This document shows positions 18,638-28,019 of a stretch of DNA of 64,000 nt, piece by piece (the stretch's first letter is position 1; every line of letters starts with the position of its first letter). The stretch is from assembly GCA_021299695.1 (NCBI GenBank), contig JAJTEK010000002.1, positions 1-64,000 of the forward strand, read 5' to 3'. The translations under genes and the position numbers were made by a program. The stretch comes from Pirellula sp. (lineage in GTDB: Bacteria; Planctomycetota; Planctomycetia; Pirellulales; Pirellulaceae). The notes beneath the pieces are model-generated. The model worked only from the letters and a program-made list of their open reading frames with translations. It made no database searches and had not been told where the DNA came from.

Positions 18638-19795
18638 CTAGCCCATCATCTTCGATACGGACTGAACCATCGGACCGAGGACTGGCTCGATGATTTCCTT
18701 GACGCCAGGGATGAGATAGAGGGTATTGAGCAAGCCACCAACCTTTTCAAAGTAGGGCTTGATGAACGGAGCCAAGGTGCCGGTTGCGGCAGCAGGCATC
18801 TTGTCCATACCCAGGTCGGCGTAAGCCTTAGCGGCTTCTTCCAACTTGCTAACAGCACCCTTGGCAGTGTCCACATCGGTGATGCTTCCGAGAGTCTCGG
18901 TGATTCCGTCGAAAGAACCAGCAAGCTTCTTCTGGAGATCTTCGATGCTCATGCCGCCAGGAAGTTCAAGTTTCGGAAGCTCCAAGGGAGCTGCAACCGA
19001 ATCGGGTGCTGGCTTGATGGTAGGTGCCGTCGCAGGAATTGCGTTGGGTGTGCTGGCAATCGGCTTTTTGACTTCTTCCTTCTTGCTACCGGACATGAAG
19101 GTGTAGCCCAAGAAGCCCAGTGCTGCCAAAGCGAGCAAAGGCAAGAGCCATCCCAACGGACTCGAAGCAGGTGCGGCCGGTGCGGCTTGGGTCGCTGCGC
19201 GTGTAGCACTACGTGCGGTGTTCGAAACAGCTTCGCTTGCTTGCTTGCCCAAATCGGCCAATCCCATAACTCCCTTGAGTTCGTTTGGCAACGCGCTGCT
19301 CAAGAAGTTGCTCTGTCCACCTAGCAGGTTGGTCAAGACGCCTGGATCAAATCCACCAGCAGACTTGGCCTGCTTGCCGACAACACCCATGACGATAGGT
19401 GCCAAGGATCCGAGCAATCCCAGAACGCCCTTATCGCCGATTCCCAAAAGCTTCATCAGCACCGAGACGATGCTCGCTTGCGAGGAGCCCAAGAGCATTG
19501 GCAAGAGCGAACTGCCCATGCCGAGCAACTTCGAGCTCGCACCACCCGATACGAGACTCCCGAGGTTATCCAAAATGGATGGCTCTGCATCTTGCTTCTT
19601 GAAAATGTTCGAAAGCTCTGAGGCTCCCGATGGCGTCGATGCCTTCTTCATGAGTCCGCCGAGCAAAACAGGAATCGCAGCTTCAATTGCCGAATTCGTC
19701 TTGCTCTTTTCCAATCCAACTGCAGATCCAATCTGATCTGCTACACCGCTGCTGCTGATAGCGGTTTTTACCAAATCCATCAAATTAATTGCCAT
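18638..19795 (-). CDS. DUF937-domain membrane protein
   Basis: 385 residues from ATG 19795; a TTG two codons earlier is also possible. The N-terminal half matches DUF937: MDLVKTAISSSGVADQIG, then AIEAAIPVLLGGLMKKA and IFKKQDAEPSILDNL, with the second helical repeat ending in ALPNELKGVMGL. An Ala/Pro-rich linker leads to one membrane segment (LGWLLPLLALAALGFLGYTF). A Pro/Ala-rich stretch follows and then a helical C-terminal domain (ITDVDTAKGAVSKLEEAAKAYADL). Function is unknown. The gene stands alone and ends at a strong terminator. Confidence 0.8.
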   Translation of the reverse strand: MAINLMDLVKTAISSSGVADQIGSAVGLEKSKTNSAIEAAIPVLLGGLMKKASTPSGASELSNIFKKQDAEPSILDNLGSLVSGGASSKLLGMGSSLLPMLLGSSQASIVSVLMKLLGIGDKGVLGLLGSLAPIVMGVVGKQAKSAGGFDPGVLTNLLGGQSNFLSSALPNELKGVMGLADLGKQASEAVSNTARSATRAATQAAPAAPASSPLGWLLPLLALAALGFLGYTFMSGSKKEEVKKPIASTPNAIPATAPTIKPAPDSVAAPLELPKLELPGGMSIEDLQKKLAGSFDGITETLGSITDVDTAKGAVSKLEEAAKAYADLGMDKMPAAATGTLAPFIKPYFEKVGGLLNTLYLIPGVKEIIEPVLGPMVQSVSKMMG

Positions 19796-20003
19796 ATTCA
19801 AAACTTTCTTTTTAGGAAGAGGAACCGAAACTCGAATTGCCTAGAGGCTACACAGACTAATATGCCGGATTTACGTTCTTTTGGCAGTCCTCGATCGAAA
19901 AATCCGGATAAATAATTATGATTTTCTCAAGTACAAGTAGATTGCAACGCGAGGGCTTATTAGGCCTTGATGTGTGTAATACTACCCAATCCCGGGAATC
20001 AGT

Positions 20004-22829
20004 TTACAGTCCACGGAACTTCGGGTAAGCCTCGAACCAAGCCCGGGCTTGTTCAAACTGCCAATCGCCAAACACGTGGCCTTGCCCATGATTCCAAAGT
20101 GCTAGGCCCAGCCAAGCCGACGCATCGACTGGTTTTTTGCTATCTATTTCGGTGCCAAAGAGACGCCAAATTCCAAAAGCCCCTCGCATGGCTGGCAGAC
20201 TCTGACTCCCGTCGGCCGCTCCCGGGCCACTTTGGCCCCCCATAATCAAAACAGGCCTCGGGGCAATGAGCATGAGCAACTCGTCATGCCCCCAATCGGC
20301 CTCCCAGTCGGCGCGGTGCTCCAGGGACGGCGTTCCGTGGGGAATTCTCGGTGGAGGGTTCAGATACCATGGAGCTTCCCAGTTGGTCGACCGAAGATCG
20401 ACCCCACCCTCGCTTGCCACCCCTGCGAGCACACGCGGGTCGCTGGCCATGAGGTAAAGGACTTCTTTGGCCCCAAGCGAATGGCCGAACGCAAATACAC
20501 GCTTGGGGTCTACCTGAGGGATGCTCAGCAAAGCATCCAATGCCCGCCGTGCGTCAAAGACCATTTTGGCCATCCCCCGCGCTTGCGGATGGCGCTTGGT
20601 GTGATTTGCTACAGCCTGGTCGAAACCGACTCCCTCTTGCCACAAAAAACATTTCGGACAGATCACGATATACCCAAGTTTGGCAAATTCCAAACCGGTG
20701 GCTCGTGGGCCTCGGTTCCCTACACCTGCGATCTCGTCGATCGTGGCGTTGTTGGTCGGGTGCAATGCGACCATGCCCGGCTTTAAGTCGCTCGAATCGA
20801 GCCCATCGGGCAGTAGGATATAGGCATCCATCGAAACGTCGGTTTCAAGTTCGATCCTCACTCGCCGTCGGAGCACCCCTTCGATACGATCTTCGCTTAG
20901 CACCTCTAGCTTCGGCGCTGTGCCGACCGGAGGCATAGGCCCGAGCAGCGAGTCGAAGCGGGCCTGAACCCGTACTCTGGCGTCTTGCCAATCGGCTGAT
21001 GTTCGGACCGAGGCAAGCCACGGCAGATCGCTCTTGGGAGGATTCGCTCTATGAGATGCGTTGGAGGGATCGACCTGATCTGGCCAACGATGGATCTTAT
21101 CGATCCAATCGGCGCGCCGATTCTCGGGACTAAAACGTGGTGTACGTCCCGCGTGCTCGACTCGAAATCGAATGAGCCGACCGTGTTCGACCTCTGTCAC
21201 GCAGACGGTCTTGCCATCGGGGCCACCGAAGCAAATGTTGCTAGGACGCGCCCCGAGGACATCGATCCGACGCAAGATCTCGCCTTCAGGGCTCAAGACC
21301 ACGACAGTCCCTTCTCCATAACGCGTTACATACAAGTTCCCTTGGTCGTCGTAACGCATTCCATCAAAACCATGGTCGGGAAATTCTTTGAACAAAGTTT
21401 TCGCGGCAAGCGACCCGTCTTTTTGGATCTCAAACCTCCAGATCTTGCGCTGCTGGGATTCATTGACCGCTAGATATTTCCCATCCGGACTGATGTCTAG
21501 CCCATTGGTCGTTCCCATCCCATCGGCGGCGATTCGAGCGATTCCCTGTCGATCGATCCGCCATAGACGCCCTGTTCCTTGGCTCCAATTCGGATCGCTG
21601 GCATAGAGTGTCCCGTCATCGGCGATTGCCAAGTCGTTGGGCTGATGCATCGTCGGCTCGTGGCAATGAAGTACGAACGCGCCGGTGACTCGATCGACTC
21701 GCCAAATCTTGTGCTCGACATAATCGGCAACCAGCAGATCTCCCTGACTATCGAGGACGATTCCATTTCCGGTTCCTCGGTTTGGTAAGCTGGCCCAAGC
21801 GACTCCATTGCCCCAACGATCTATTTTGCCGATCGTCTGTTGCTTTCCAAAGTTCACCGCATAGACATTGCCTTGAGGATCGCTTGCGGGTCCCTCGATC
21901 CCTTCGGTGAAGGCATGATCGAGGGTCATCGGTTTGGGTAGGTAAAGCTGCTCCTTGAGGTCCGAATCGAGGATCTGCCAAGCGAGCCTTCGTTGGTCGG
22001 TTCGCTGCATGGCTTGGTAAGCTAATTTTTGATTGCCATAAGAGAAGTTCGAATACTTCGAGAGCATGGGCTCAAACATTTCAGGTCCGTCGATATCGCT
22101 CAAGGCGCTGATGGCCCCCATTTGCAATTCATCTTTGGAGGCGGGATCGAGTCCCCCCAAGACGGGGCCTTCGAGGTCCAAGAAGGGGCTCACTTTACCG
22201 ACGGCTTGTTCAGCCGGCAGCATCGCGAGAATCCTGATTGCATCGTACCTTGTTCCGATAGGAACTTTTGGGTTGTAAGCGTCTGACTTGGCCAATTCCA
22301 AAGCGCGATCCCAACGGGGCTTCCAATCCGGATGCTCTGCAAGTAGTTTCTCGAGTTCGACCTTCGGCCAAAGGCCTTCTAGGCTCAATCCGTTGATGAT
22401 GGCCCCTCCGAGGACTACTGCTTGCCAATCGCGCATCGGACCGGTGGGTTCTGGGAGCGATAGGTCTACCAAGTCGCCCAGTGCTGCTTTGCGAGTTGCA
22501 GGATCGCGAATCGCTAGGATCGCAGCGCGCCAGATCGAAGGGATGCGCTGGTACTCGAGGCTCCCCGAGTTCGGATCTGCCGGGTTTGTCCCAAGGTCCT
22601 TGGTCCATGCGAGGATCAAATCCCTTGCCATCGACTTGTGTTTTTCGATCAAGCCTTCTCGCTGGGATTCTCCGGTCTGAGCAAGGATCTCCTGGGCCAC
22701 CTGGGCGGGTACCTGGGCGGCCAACTGGGCGGGTGATTCACTGCTCGAAACCACAGCAAACAATCCCGCGAGCAATCCCAAGATCAAAGGCCTTGCTCGA
22801 CTCCCTGCGATCCTACTTGCTGCAATCAT
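20004..22829 (-). CDS. Exported fusion: beta-propeller (SMP-30-like) plus alpha/beta hydrolase
   Basis: 941 residues. A signal peptide (ILGLLAGLFAVVSSSESPAQ) is followed by a helical, HEAT-like region to about 300. A gluconolactonase/SMP-30-type propeller spans about 310-570, with repeats such as DPQGNVYAVNFGKQ, DSQGDLLVADYVEHK, ADDGTLYASDPN and SPDGKYLAVNES. The C-terminal ~300 residues form a hydrolase: nucleophile elbow GHSLG with Ser784, preceded by RVFAFGHS, and an oxyanion-type segment MVALHPTNNA. It resembles acetyl-xylan/glucuronoyl esterase-like enzymes, but the exact family is uncertain. It is 42 bases downstream of the phosphofructokinase gene. The domain order is the reverse of the protein at 33795. 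Confidence 0.75.
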   Translation of the reverse strand: MIAASRIAGSRARPLILGLLAGLFAVVSSSESPAQLAAQVPAQVAQEILAQTGESQREGLIEKHKSMARDLILAWTKDLGTNPADPNSGSLEYQRIPSIWRAAILAIRDPATRKAALGDLVDLSLPEPTGPMRDWQAVVLGGAIINGLSLEGLWPKVELEKLLAEHPDWKPRWDRALELAKSDAYNPKVPIGTRYDAIRILAMLPAEQAVGKVSPFLDLEGPVLGGLDPASKDELQMGAISALSDIDGPEMFEPMLSKYSNFSYGNQKLAYQAMQRTDQRRLAWQILDSDLKEQLYLPKPMTLDHAFTEGIEGPASDPQGNVYAVNFGKQQTIGKIDRWGNGVAWASLPNRGTGNGIVLDSQGDLLVADYVEHKIWRVDRVTGAFVLHCHEPTMHQPNDLAIADDGTLYASDPNWSQGTGRLWRIDRQGIARIAADGMGTTNGLDISPDGKYLAVNESQQRKIWRFEIQKDGSLAAKTLFKEFPDHGFDGMRYDDQGNLYVTRYGEGTVVVLSPEGEILRRIDVLGARPSNICFGGPDGKTVCVTEVEHGRLIRFRVEHAGRTPRFSPENRRADWIDKIHRWPDQVDPSNASHRANPPKSDLPWLASVRTSADWQDARVRVQARFDSLLGPMPPVGTAPKLEVLSEDRIEGVLRRRVRIELETDVSMDAYILLPDGLDSSDLKPGMVALHPTNNATIDEIAGVGNRGPRATGLEFAKLGYIVICPKCFLWQEGVGFDQAVANHTKRHPQARGMAKMVFDARRALDALLSIPQVDPKRVFAFGHSLGAKEVLYLMASDPRVLAGVASEGGVDLRSTNWEAPWYLNPPPRIPHGTPSLEHRADWEADWGHDELLMLIAPRPVLIMGGQSGPGAADGSQSLPAMRGAFGIWRLFGTEIDSKKPVDASAWLGLALWNHGQGHVFGDWQFEQARAWFEAYPKFRGL

Positions 22830-22871
22830 GCTTGCTGCCCTGGAGTTGCTATTAAAAGTTCATGGTTGGTT

Positions 22872-24143
22872 TCAGTCGGTCTTTTGTTCGAGCAATCGGG
22901 CGAGCCGATGGAAATCGCTTTGGCGATCGATGAACCGAACTTTCGTCACAAGGGTCACCGGATCGACTAGGGATTCGAAGGGGACAAAGGACATGTCGAA
23001 TTGTCCACCGACGGAGACCATGACTCCGTTGAGTTTCTCTTCGATCAGAGCGCGGTAGGCTCCGATGCCGATTTGCGAGCCGAGCATCACATCGAAAGCC
23101 GTCGGCACGCAGCAACGCGATTCGTAACCCATCTGTAGGCCGTTGATTTTCCGCGATTTACCGGTAGCTTTTTTGTAGGCATCGGCCAGATAGCGTCCGA
23201 TGGTTTTACCGACGTCGACGTTTGCCACGGCGAGGTGTCCGAACTCGTCCCTTGAGACACCTTGGATGTACGAAAGGGGCAAAAATTCGGCGAGTCCTTC
23301 GGCGATGACGATGACTCCGTAGTTACGACCGAGTTTTTCACGGGCGAGCATCATCGAGACCATTTTGGCTAGCACGGCTTCCATATTCATGATCTTGCGG
23401 GTCTGACTCGTCCCGTTGGCATCTTGGACCGTCTCGCTCGAGGCCAATGGCCCGACGATGTCTTCGACGCTCAGGACCAAGCATGCATCGCCGGCGATCG
23501 CAGCGCCGTAGGCGAGCCATCCGGCCGAGCGTCCCATTGCCTCGGCGATGAAATAGGCTTGTCCGGCTGCCGCATCGCGATTGAGATTTCGGATTTCGTT
23601 GGCCAGGACTTCTGCGGCGCTGAAGTAACCGAAGGTAAAATCGATGCCAGAGTAATCGTTGTCGATGGTTTTGGGCAGATGGATCACGGGCATCCGAGTT
23701 TCGTTCGCTGGCAGGGTCTCCTGGTAGAGTTTCATTTTGTTAGCGGTCTTGAGGGTGTCATCGCCGCCGATGCTCACCAGGGCATCGACCCCTAGGGACC
23801 GCAGGGCGCGATAGCATCGGCCCAGGGGTGCGGTCTTCTCGGCATCTTGAAGGTCCGCAGGGCCTTTGACGACCTTACCCGGATTGGCTCTTGCCGTCCC
23901 GATGCGAATCCCTGGCTCGGTCCGCATGAACTCAAGCGATTCTTGAGTGAATCGCAGGTAATGCTTCCCTTCGACCAAAGGTTTCGCAGGATCGAAATCG
24001 ATGAGATTGGAGTACCCGTGCTTGATTCCAATGACCTCGACGCCAGCTTGCAAGAGGCTGAAGGCTGCCGAGGATATCACGGCGTTGGCGGCCGGGGCCG
24101 GTCCACCAGAAAACAGAATCGCGACGCGCTGGATGTTGCTCAT
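22872..24143 (-). CDS. 6-phosphofructokinase, diphosphate-dependent type
   Basis: 423 residues from ATG 24143. It phosphorylates fructose 6-phosphate in glycolysis, probably using pyrophosphate. The phosphoryl-donor loop reads GGDDT (126-130); Asp at the second position, where ATP enzymes have Gly, marks PPi use. The catalytic motif PKTIDND (157-163) carries the Lys typical of PPi-PFKs. Also visible are FSGGPAPAANAV at the N-terminus and AEAMGRSAGWLA in the sugar-binding part. A PPi enzyme would work reversibly. It sits in a run of minus-strand genes with gaps of about 40 bases; the neighbours are not glycolytic. Confidence 0.9.
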   Translation of the reverse strand: MSNIQRVAILFSGGPAPAANAVISSAAFSLLQAGVEVIGIKHGYSNLIDFDPAKPLVEGKHYLRFTQESLEFMRTEPGIRIGTARANPGKVVKGPADLQDAEKTAPLGRCYRALRSLGVDALVSIGGDDTLKTANKMKLYQETLPANETRMPVIHLPKTIDNDYSGIDFTFGYFSAAEVLANEIRNLNRDAAAGQAYFIAEAMGRSAGWLAYGAAIAGDACLVLSVEDIVGPLASSETVQDANGTSQTRKIMNMEAVLAKMVSMMLAREKLGRNYGVIVIAEGLAEFLPLSYIQGVSRDEFGHLAVANVDVGKTIGRYLADAYKKATGKSRKINGLQMGYESRCCVPTAFDVMLGSQIGIGAYRALIEEKLNGVMVSVGGQFDMSFVPFESLVDPVTLVTKVRFIDRQSDFHRLARLLEQKTD

Positions 24144-24191
24144 GGAAATCAAAAATGAATAGAGTAAATCGATCGTTCAAAAAACGGCTCG

Positions 24192-24911
24192 TTAGTAGGA
24201 CTTGAGCATGATGTTTTTGAATTGCACTTTCATGGGAGGACCTGCGTGGAGTTGCAGTGCCAGGACTCCCTCGGTGGCGGCCTTGGAAGCTTCGGAATCT
24301 TGGACCTCAGACATCAGTTGGTCGTTGATGAAATGCTGGAGTACGGTTCCTTTTGCTACGATCTTGTATCGGTTCCAATCTTCCCATTTGATTTGTGACA
24401 GGAGAGCATCGGCGTCGCCGGCAGAGCCCACTCGGCTCTTTTTTCCTTGGGCGTCGACAGCGACGATCTCGCCTCGTTCGGCCATAATGCCTCGCCCGCG
24501 CTCTTCGTAGTTGATCCCCATGTAACGCTTGTTGGCGTCGATGTCGGCTTGGTATCCACCGACGACGAACTTGTCTTTATCGAAGATTTTGCTTCGGTAC
24601 TGGATACCGGAGTTGCCTCCCATGATTCGAAATTCGAGGGTCAGTTCAAAGTCCTTGACAGGTTTGTCGTAGACCAAGAAGGTGTTTTGTCCGATGGGGG
24701 CATCGGCTTTGTTCTCGCCGGTGATCGCTCCGTCTTGGACGCTCCAATTGGCTGTCAAGCCGGACCAGCCCTGAAGGGATTTGCCATCGAACAAGCTGCT
24801 TGGAGCGGACTTAGCAGATGAGTCTTGCGCATAGGCAGGCGCTGAGAATGCTCCGAGCAAGGCGAAGAATCCTAGGGTGCAGAGCCAAAGCGACTTGAAT
24901 GTGGACTTCAT
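24192..24911 (-). CDS. DUF1080 (3-keto-disaccharide hydrolase-like) exported protein
   Basis: 239 residues with a signal peptide (LWLCTLGFFALLGAFSAPAYA). The jelly-roll DUF1080 domain is clear: SLFDGKSLQGWSGL, DGAITGENK, FELTLEFRIMGGNSGIQYRS and LQLHAGPPMKVQFKNI. DUF1080 domains are carbohydrate-binding or 3-keto-glucoside-hydrolysing and are numerous in planctomycetes. Only 6 bases separate it from the upstream CorC-like gene, so the two are probably cotranscribed. Confidence 0.9.
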   Translation of the reverse strand: MKSTFKSLWLCTLGFFALLGAFSAPAYAQDSSAKSAPSSLFDGKSLQGWSGLTANWSVQDGAITGENKADAPIGQNTFLVYDKPVKDFELTLEFRIMGGNSGIQYRSKIFDKDKFVVGGYQADIDANKRYMGINYEERGRGIMAERGEIVAVDAQGKKSRVGSAGDADALLSQIKWEDWNRYKIVAKGTVLQHFINDQLMSEVQDSEASKAATEGVLALQLHAGPPMKVQFKNIMLKSY

Positions 24912-24917
24912 GAGCGG

Positions 24918-26225
24918 TCATTCTTTCGTAGGTGAGAGGGTGATGCGGACTTTGGTGGCCCGATCATCGGAAACGGTTAATACTTTAGCGGTTGCGCCGG
25001 GCAACTCAATGACGTCTCCGGCGACGAGCAATCTTTCGGCGTAATGGACCAGCAATCCACCGACGGTATCGACGTCGGCTTCTTCGAATTTGATCCCAAG
25101 GCGATTTTCGACGACTTGGACGCCGGTCGAGCCTAAGACGATGTAGGAATTCGAGCCGTCGGGGACAATTTCGGGTTCTTCGACATCGAACTCGTCGGCG
25201 ACCTCGCCGATGATCTCCTCGAGAACGTTCTCGAGCGTGACGAGACCGATGATTGTTCCGTATTCGTCGACGACGAAGGCCATGTGCTGATGGGTTCCTT
25301 GAAAATGCCTCAGCAACTTGCTGATGGGCATGTTCTCAGGGACCTTCTTTGGCGGGCGCATGAGGCTTGTCCACTGGAAGTCTGGCAGGACGCTCGCGAC
25401 GGCAAGATCCTTCACGTGCAGGACACCTAGGATCGAATCGAGTGAGCCGTCGCAAATAGGGTAACGCGTGTGCTTGGTCCGCCGAATCATCCCCAAGACC
25501 GAATCGAGCGGATCGTTGATATCGACAAAATCGATGTCCTTGCGAGCGACCATGATCCGACGGCAAACCAAATCGTCGAACTCAAAGACTGCGTTGATCA
25601 AACTGTGTTCGCTGCGGGTCAGATTGCCGTGCACATGGGCTTCGCGGAGCAGTGCTCGGATTTCTTCTTCGGTGTAAGGGATCGCGCTTTTGGATTTCTC
25701 GTCGGCCCCGAGCATACGCAGCAGCGCATCGGTAGAGACACTCAAAATGAACATTAGAGGATAGGTCAGGATATAAAAAATCTTCAGCGGCAAAGCGCAG
25801 GCCAGGAGCATTGGCTCGGGATTGCGAATCGCAAAGACCTTGGGCGCCTGCTCGCCGATGACCAAATGCAAAGCCGTTACGACTGTAAAGGAGATGGCAA
25901 ACGAGATAGCGTGCAAAAGGGGTTCGGAGCCCAGCCCCAACCGCGAAAGCAGCGGGCTCAGCAGATGGGCAACGGCCGGTTCTCCAATCGCACCGAGAGC
26001 CAAACTGGCCATCGTGATCCCGAGTTGGCAGGCTGACAGGGAGTGCTCGAGACGCTGAGCCAGCCACTTGGCGGTCTTCGCAAACAACTTGCCTTGCAAT
26101 ACCATCTGCTCGATGCGGCTTATGCGAATTTTGACCAATGCAAATTCAGCAGCGACGAAAAATCCATTGACGAGGACCAGCACGAGGGCTGTAAGGATCC
26201 TGGAAAGATCCGAGAAATCAGGCAT
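24918..26225 (-). CDS. HlyC/CorC (CNNM) family membrane protein with CBS domains
   Basis: 435 residues from ATG 26225; the longer frame from 26291 adds a poor N-terminus. The DUF21 membrane domain has about four segments (ALVLVLVNGFFVAAEFALVKIR, then LGITMASLALGAIGE and VVTALHLVIGEQAPK). A CBS pair follows (RIMVARKDIDFVDINDPLD; MAFVVDEYGTIIGLVTLENVLEEIIGE) and a C-terminal CorC_HlyC domain (NRLGIKFEEADVDTVGGL). The family is implicated in Mg2+/Co2+ export or homeostasis. It is the first gene of a probable operon with the DUF1080 gene. Confidence 0.93.
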   Translation of the reverse strand: MPDFSDLSRILTALVLVLVNGFFVAAEFALVKIRISRIEQMVLQGKLFAKTAKWLAQRLEHSLSACQLGITMASLALGAIGEPAVAHLLSPLLSRLGLGSEPLLHAISFAISFTVVTALHLVIGEQAPKVFAIRNPEPMLLACALPLKIFYILTYPLMFILSVSTDALLRMLGADEKSKSAIPYTEEEIRALLREAHVHGNLTRSEHSLINAVFEFDDLVCRRIMVARKDIDFVDINDPLDSVLGMIRRTKHTRYPICDGSLDSILGVLHVKDLAVASVLPDFQWTSLMRPPKKVPENMPISKLLRHFQGTHQHMAFVVDEYGTIIGLVTLENVLEEIIGEVADEFDVEEPEIVPDGSNSYIVLGSTGVQVVENRLGIKFEEADVDTVGGLLVHYAERLLVAGDVIELPGATAKVLTVSDDRATKVRITLSPTKE

Positions 26226-26339
26226 CGGTTTTGAAAAAATCTCCGCAGAGTAGAGAACCAACGAAAGGGTGGGTATTGTACCGTATCGCAAGGCTCTTTT
26301 GGGGAGAATCCGAGAGGAATTCCCCTTGCCCGAGTCCCC

Positions 26340-27434
26340 TTAGGGCCTGGCCAGGACCTCCGTTCGGTAGCTTCTAGCGTTTTCGAGCAAATACTCCCAG
26401 TCCATCGCGGGCCCTGGGTCGGATTTGTTTCCTTGGACGTGGTAATGCCCCATAATTCCGCTAAATGATGCCCACTGCTCGTCGCTGAGGGTTCTTTCGA
26501 TCCTGGTGCCGTCGGGGTGCCGAGGAACGTCCAAGCGGATTTGGGGAAAGATATCCGACAGCGCAGCGGTGAGTTTGATCAATGCATCATACTGCTGGCC
26601 GGTGTAGTCGTACTGTCGGTACGTCGTATCACCCAGTTTTCCTGTGAGCATCTCGGGCCGCCGCGGTCGAATCTTGCCAGCGGCGAATCGATCGACCCCT
26701 CGGATCTTGGGCGGAAAAGTCAAAAACACTCCTTGGTCATCCCTGGCATACCACTGCGAAAAGGGATCGGTTTGGTCCTTGTCCTGGTTCTGAGGTATCG
26801 GATACGCCCCGATATTGGCGATCTCGATTCCGATGCTTCGATCATTGCTCTTGGTGGCATGCCAAGCTCGCTCCTTTAAATCCAATGTCTGGTAGATCGT
26901 CCCGTCGGCATCGAGCATGAAGTGAACGCTCAGTCCACGGATATCATGCAAGATAAAAAAACATTGCGAACTGGTTCCGCAGACATCGAAGTGCAAGACG
27001 AACTGATCGACTTTTTCTCGAAGCAGATCGAGAGTCCAGCCTCCGGAGCGAATTTGATCGAGCTGCTCAGGGGTGTACTCGGTTTGAGCCTTCGAGCCAA
27101 ACCGCAACCCATAACGGTCCGGACTGTTCTCCTGGGGCTTGGTCACGAAATTGATTTTTCCTGACTGCATCTCCTCGACGGTGCTTTTCCACTCTCGTTT
27201 CTCGAAGGGACTAAAGTGCCTCGTCGTTCGATAGGCATCAAAGCCGCCCGGATCGAGCCAAAGTTTTACCGGCGTTCCGATTCGATATAGCTGGCCGCAA
27301 ACCATGATCTCATCGCCATGCCGCTTTTGGAAACCGAGCCTCTGGGCCGATTCGCCCTGTTGCGCCTGGGTCGAAACAGCAAGACTGCATTGCAAAGCCA
27401 AGCAGCATGCGATGTAGATTCTCCAACCGTTCAT
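26340..27434 (-). CDS. N-acetylmuramoyl-L-alanine amidase (Amidase_2), exported
   Basis: 364 residues from ATG 27434, chosen because a signal peptide (YIACCLALQCSLAVSTQAQ) begins there and GAGAG lies upstream; the frame runs open to 27620 with arginine-rich text. The Amidase_2 zinc site is seen in FILHDIRGLSVHFMLDADG, SIGIEIANIG and HYHVQGNKSDPGPAMDW (the final His and the K-x-DPGP motif). It would cleave the amide bond between MurNAc and the stem peptide in the periplasm. It is separated from the CorC gene by about 110 bases. Confidence 0.88.
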   Translation of the reverse strand: MNGWRIYIACCLALQCSLAVSTQAQQGESAQRLGFQKRHGDEIMVCGQLYRIGTPVKLWLDPGGFDAYRTTRHFSPFEKREWKSTVEEMQSGKINFVTKPQENSPDRYGLRFGSKAQTEYTPEQLDQIRSGGWTLDLLREKVDQFVLHFDVCGTSSQCFFILHDIRGLSVHFMLDADGTIYQTLDLKERAWHATKSNDRSIGIEIANIGAYPIPQNQDKDQTDPFSQWYARDDQGVFLTFPPKIRGVDRFAAGKIRPRRPEMLTGKLGDTTYRQYDYTGQQYDALIKLTAALSDIFPQIRLDVPRHPDGTRIERTLSDEQWASFSGIMGHYHVQGNKSDPGPAMDWEYLLENARSYRTEVLARP

Positions 27435-27507
27435 TATTTGGATCTCTCGCAGAATTGGTGGGTGAAAAAAAGGTCTAAGAGCCCTGAACTGTGGCGTTTT
27501 CCTCGAT

Positions 27508-27925
27508 GCCGATCGGCATCGCCGCCGTTCCAACAGCCATCGAGTACGAGTACCGTCCGCCGCGGCGGACTGAGTACCGCTTCGCTGAGTACGAGTACGA
27601 CGAAATCCGATGCGAGGCACGAACGACCGTGGTCACCAATGCCGCCGGAGATCACGATTCTAAAAGTTAACAACTCACTGGCAGCGGCTTTTGGGGCACC
27701 ACTTTGTTCGTGCGTTTTCTCGTACTCGTACTCAGCAACGCGGTACTCGTACTCGTACTCGATTCGAACTAGTATAGCAATCCGACCCATAGGTCTGCAG
27801 TTTCTCGCAAACCGCCTCGATCAACGATCGGCATCGCCGCGGTTCCAACAGCCATCGAGTACGAGTACCGTTTCACTGAGTACCGCTTTGCTGAGTACGA
27901 TTACGACGAAATCCGATGCGATCGA
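27508..27925. repeat. GAGTAC-rich dispersed palindromic repeat, one full and one half copy
   Basis: The gap 27435-28019 has no gene. A full element runs from GGTCACCAATGCCGCCGG (27630) to CGACGAAATCCGATGCG (about 27920). It contains CTCGTACTCGTACTC on the left and GAGTACGAGTAC on the right, which can pair into a long stem. A half copy (about 27510-27616) precedes it. A second full copy lies at 53690-53972 with the same order of blocks. The left flank of the gap is the 5' end of the amidase gene; the right flank is the 3' end of a permease gene. Confidence 0.75.
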
Positions 27926-28019
27926 TCCTGGGGGATCGATCAATTACCCGTAGCGATTCGATTGGTTTGCTGAGCGAACCCAAGCCGGAACGGACCCGCA
28001 GATTCTACTGACGGGGCCA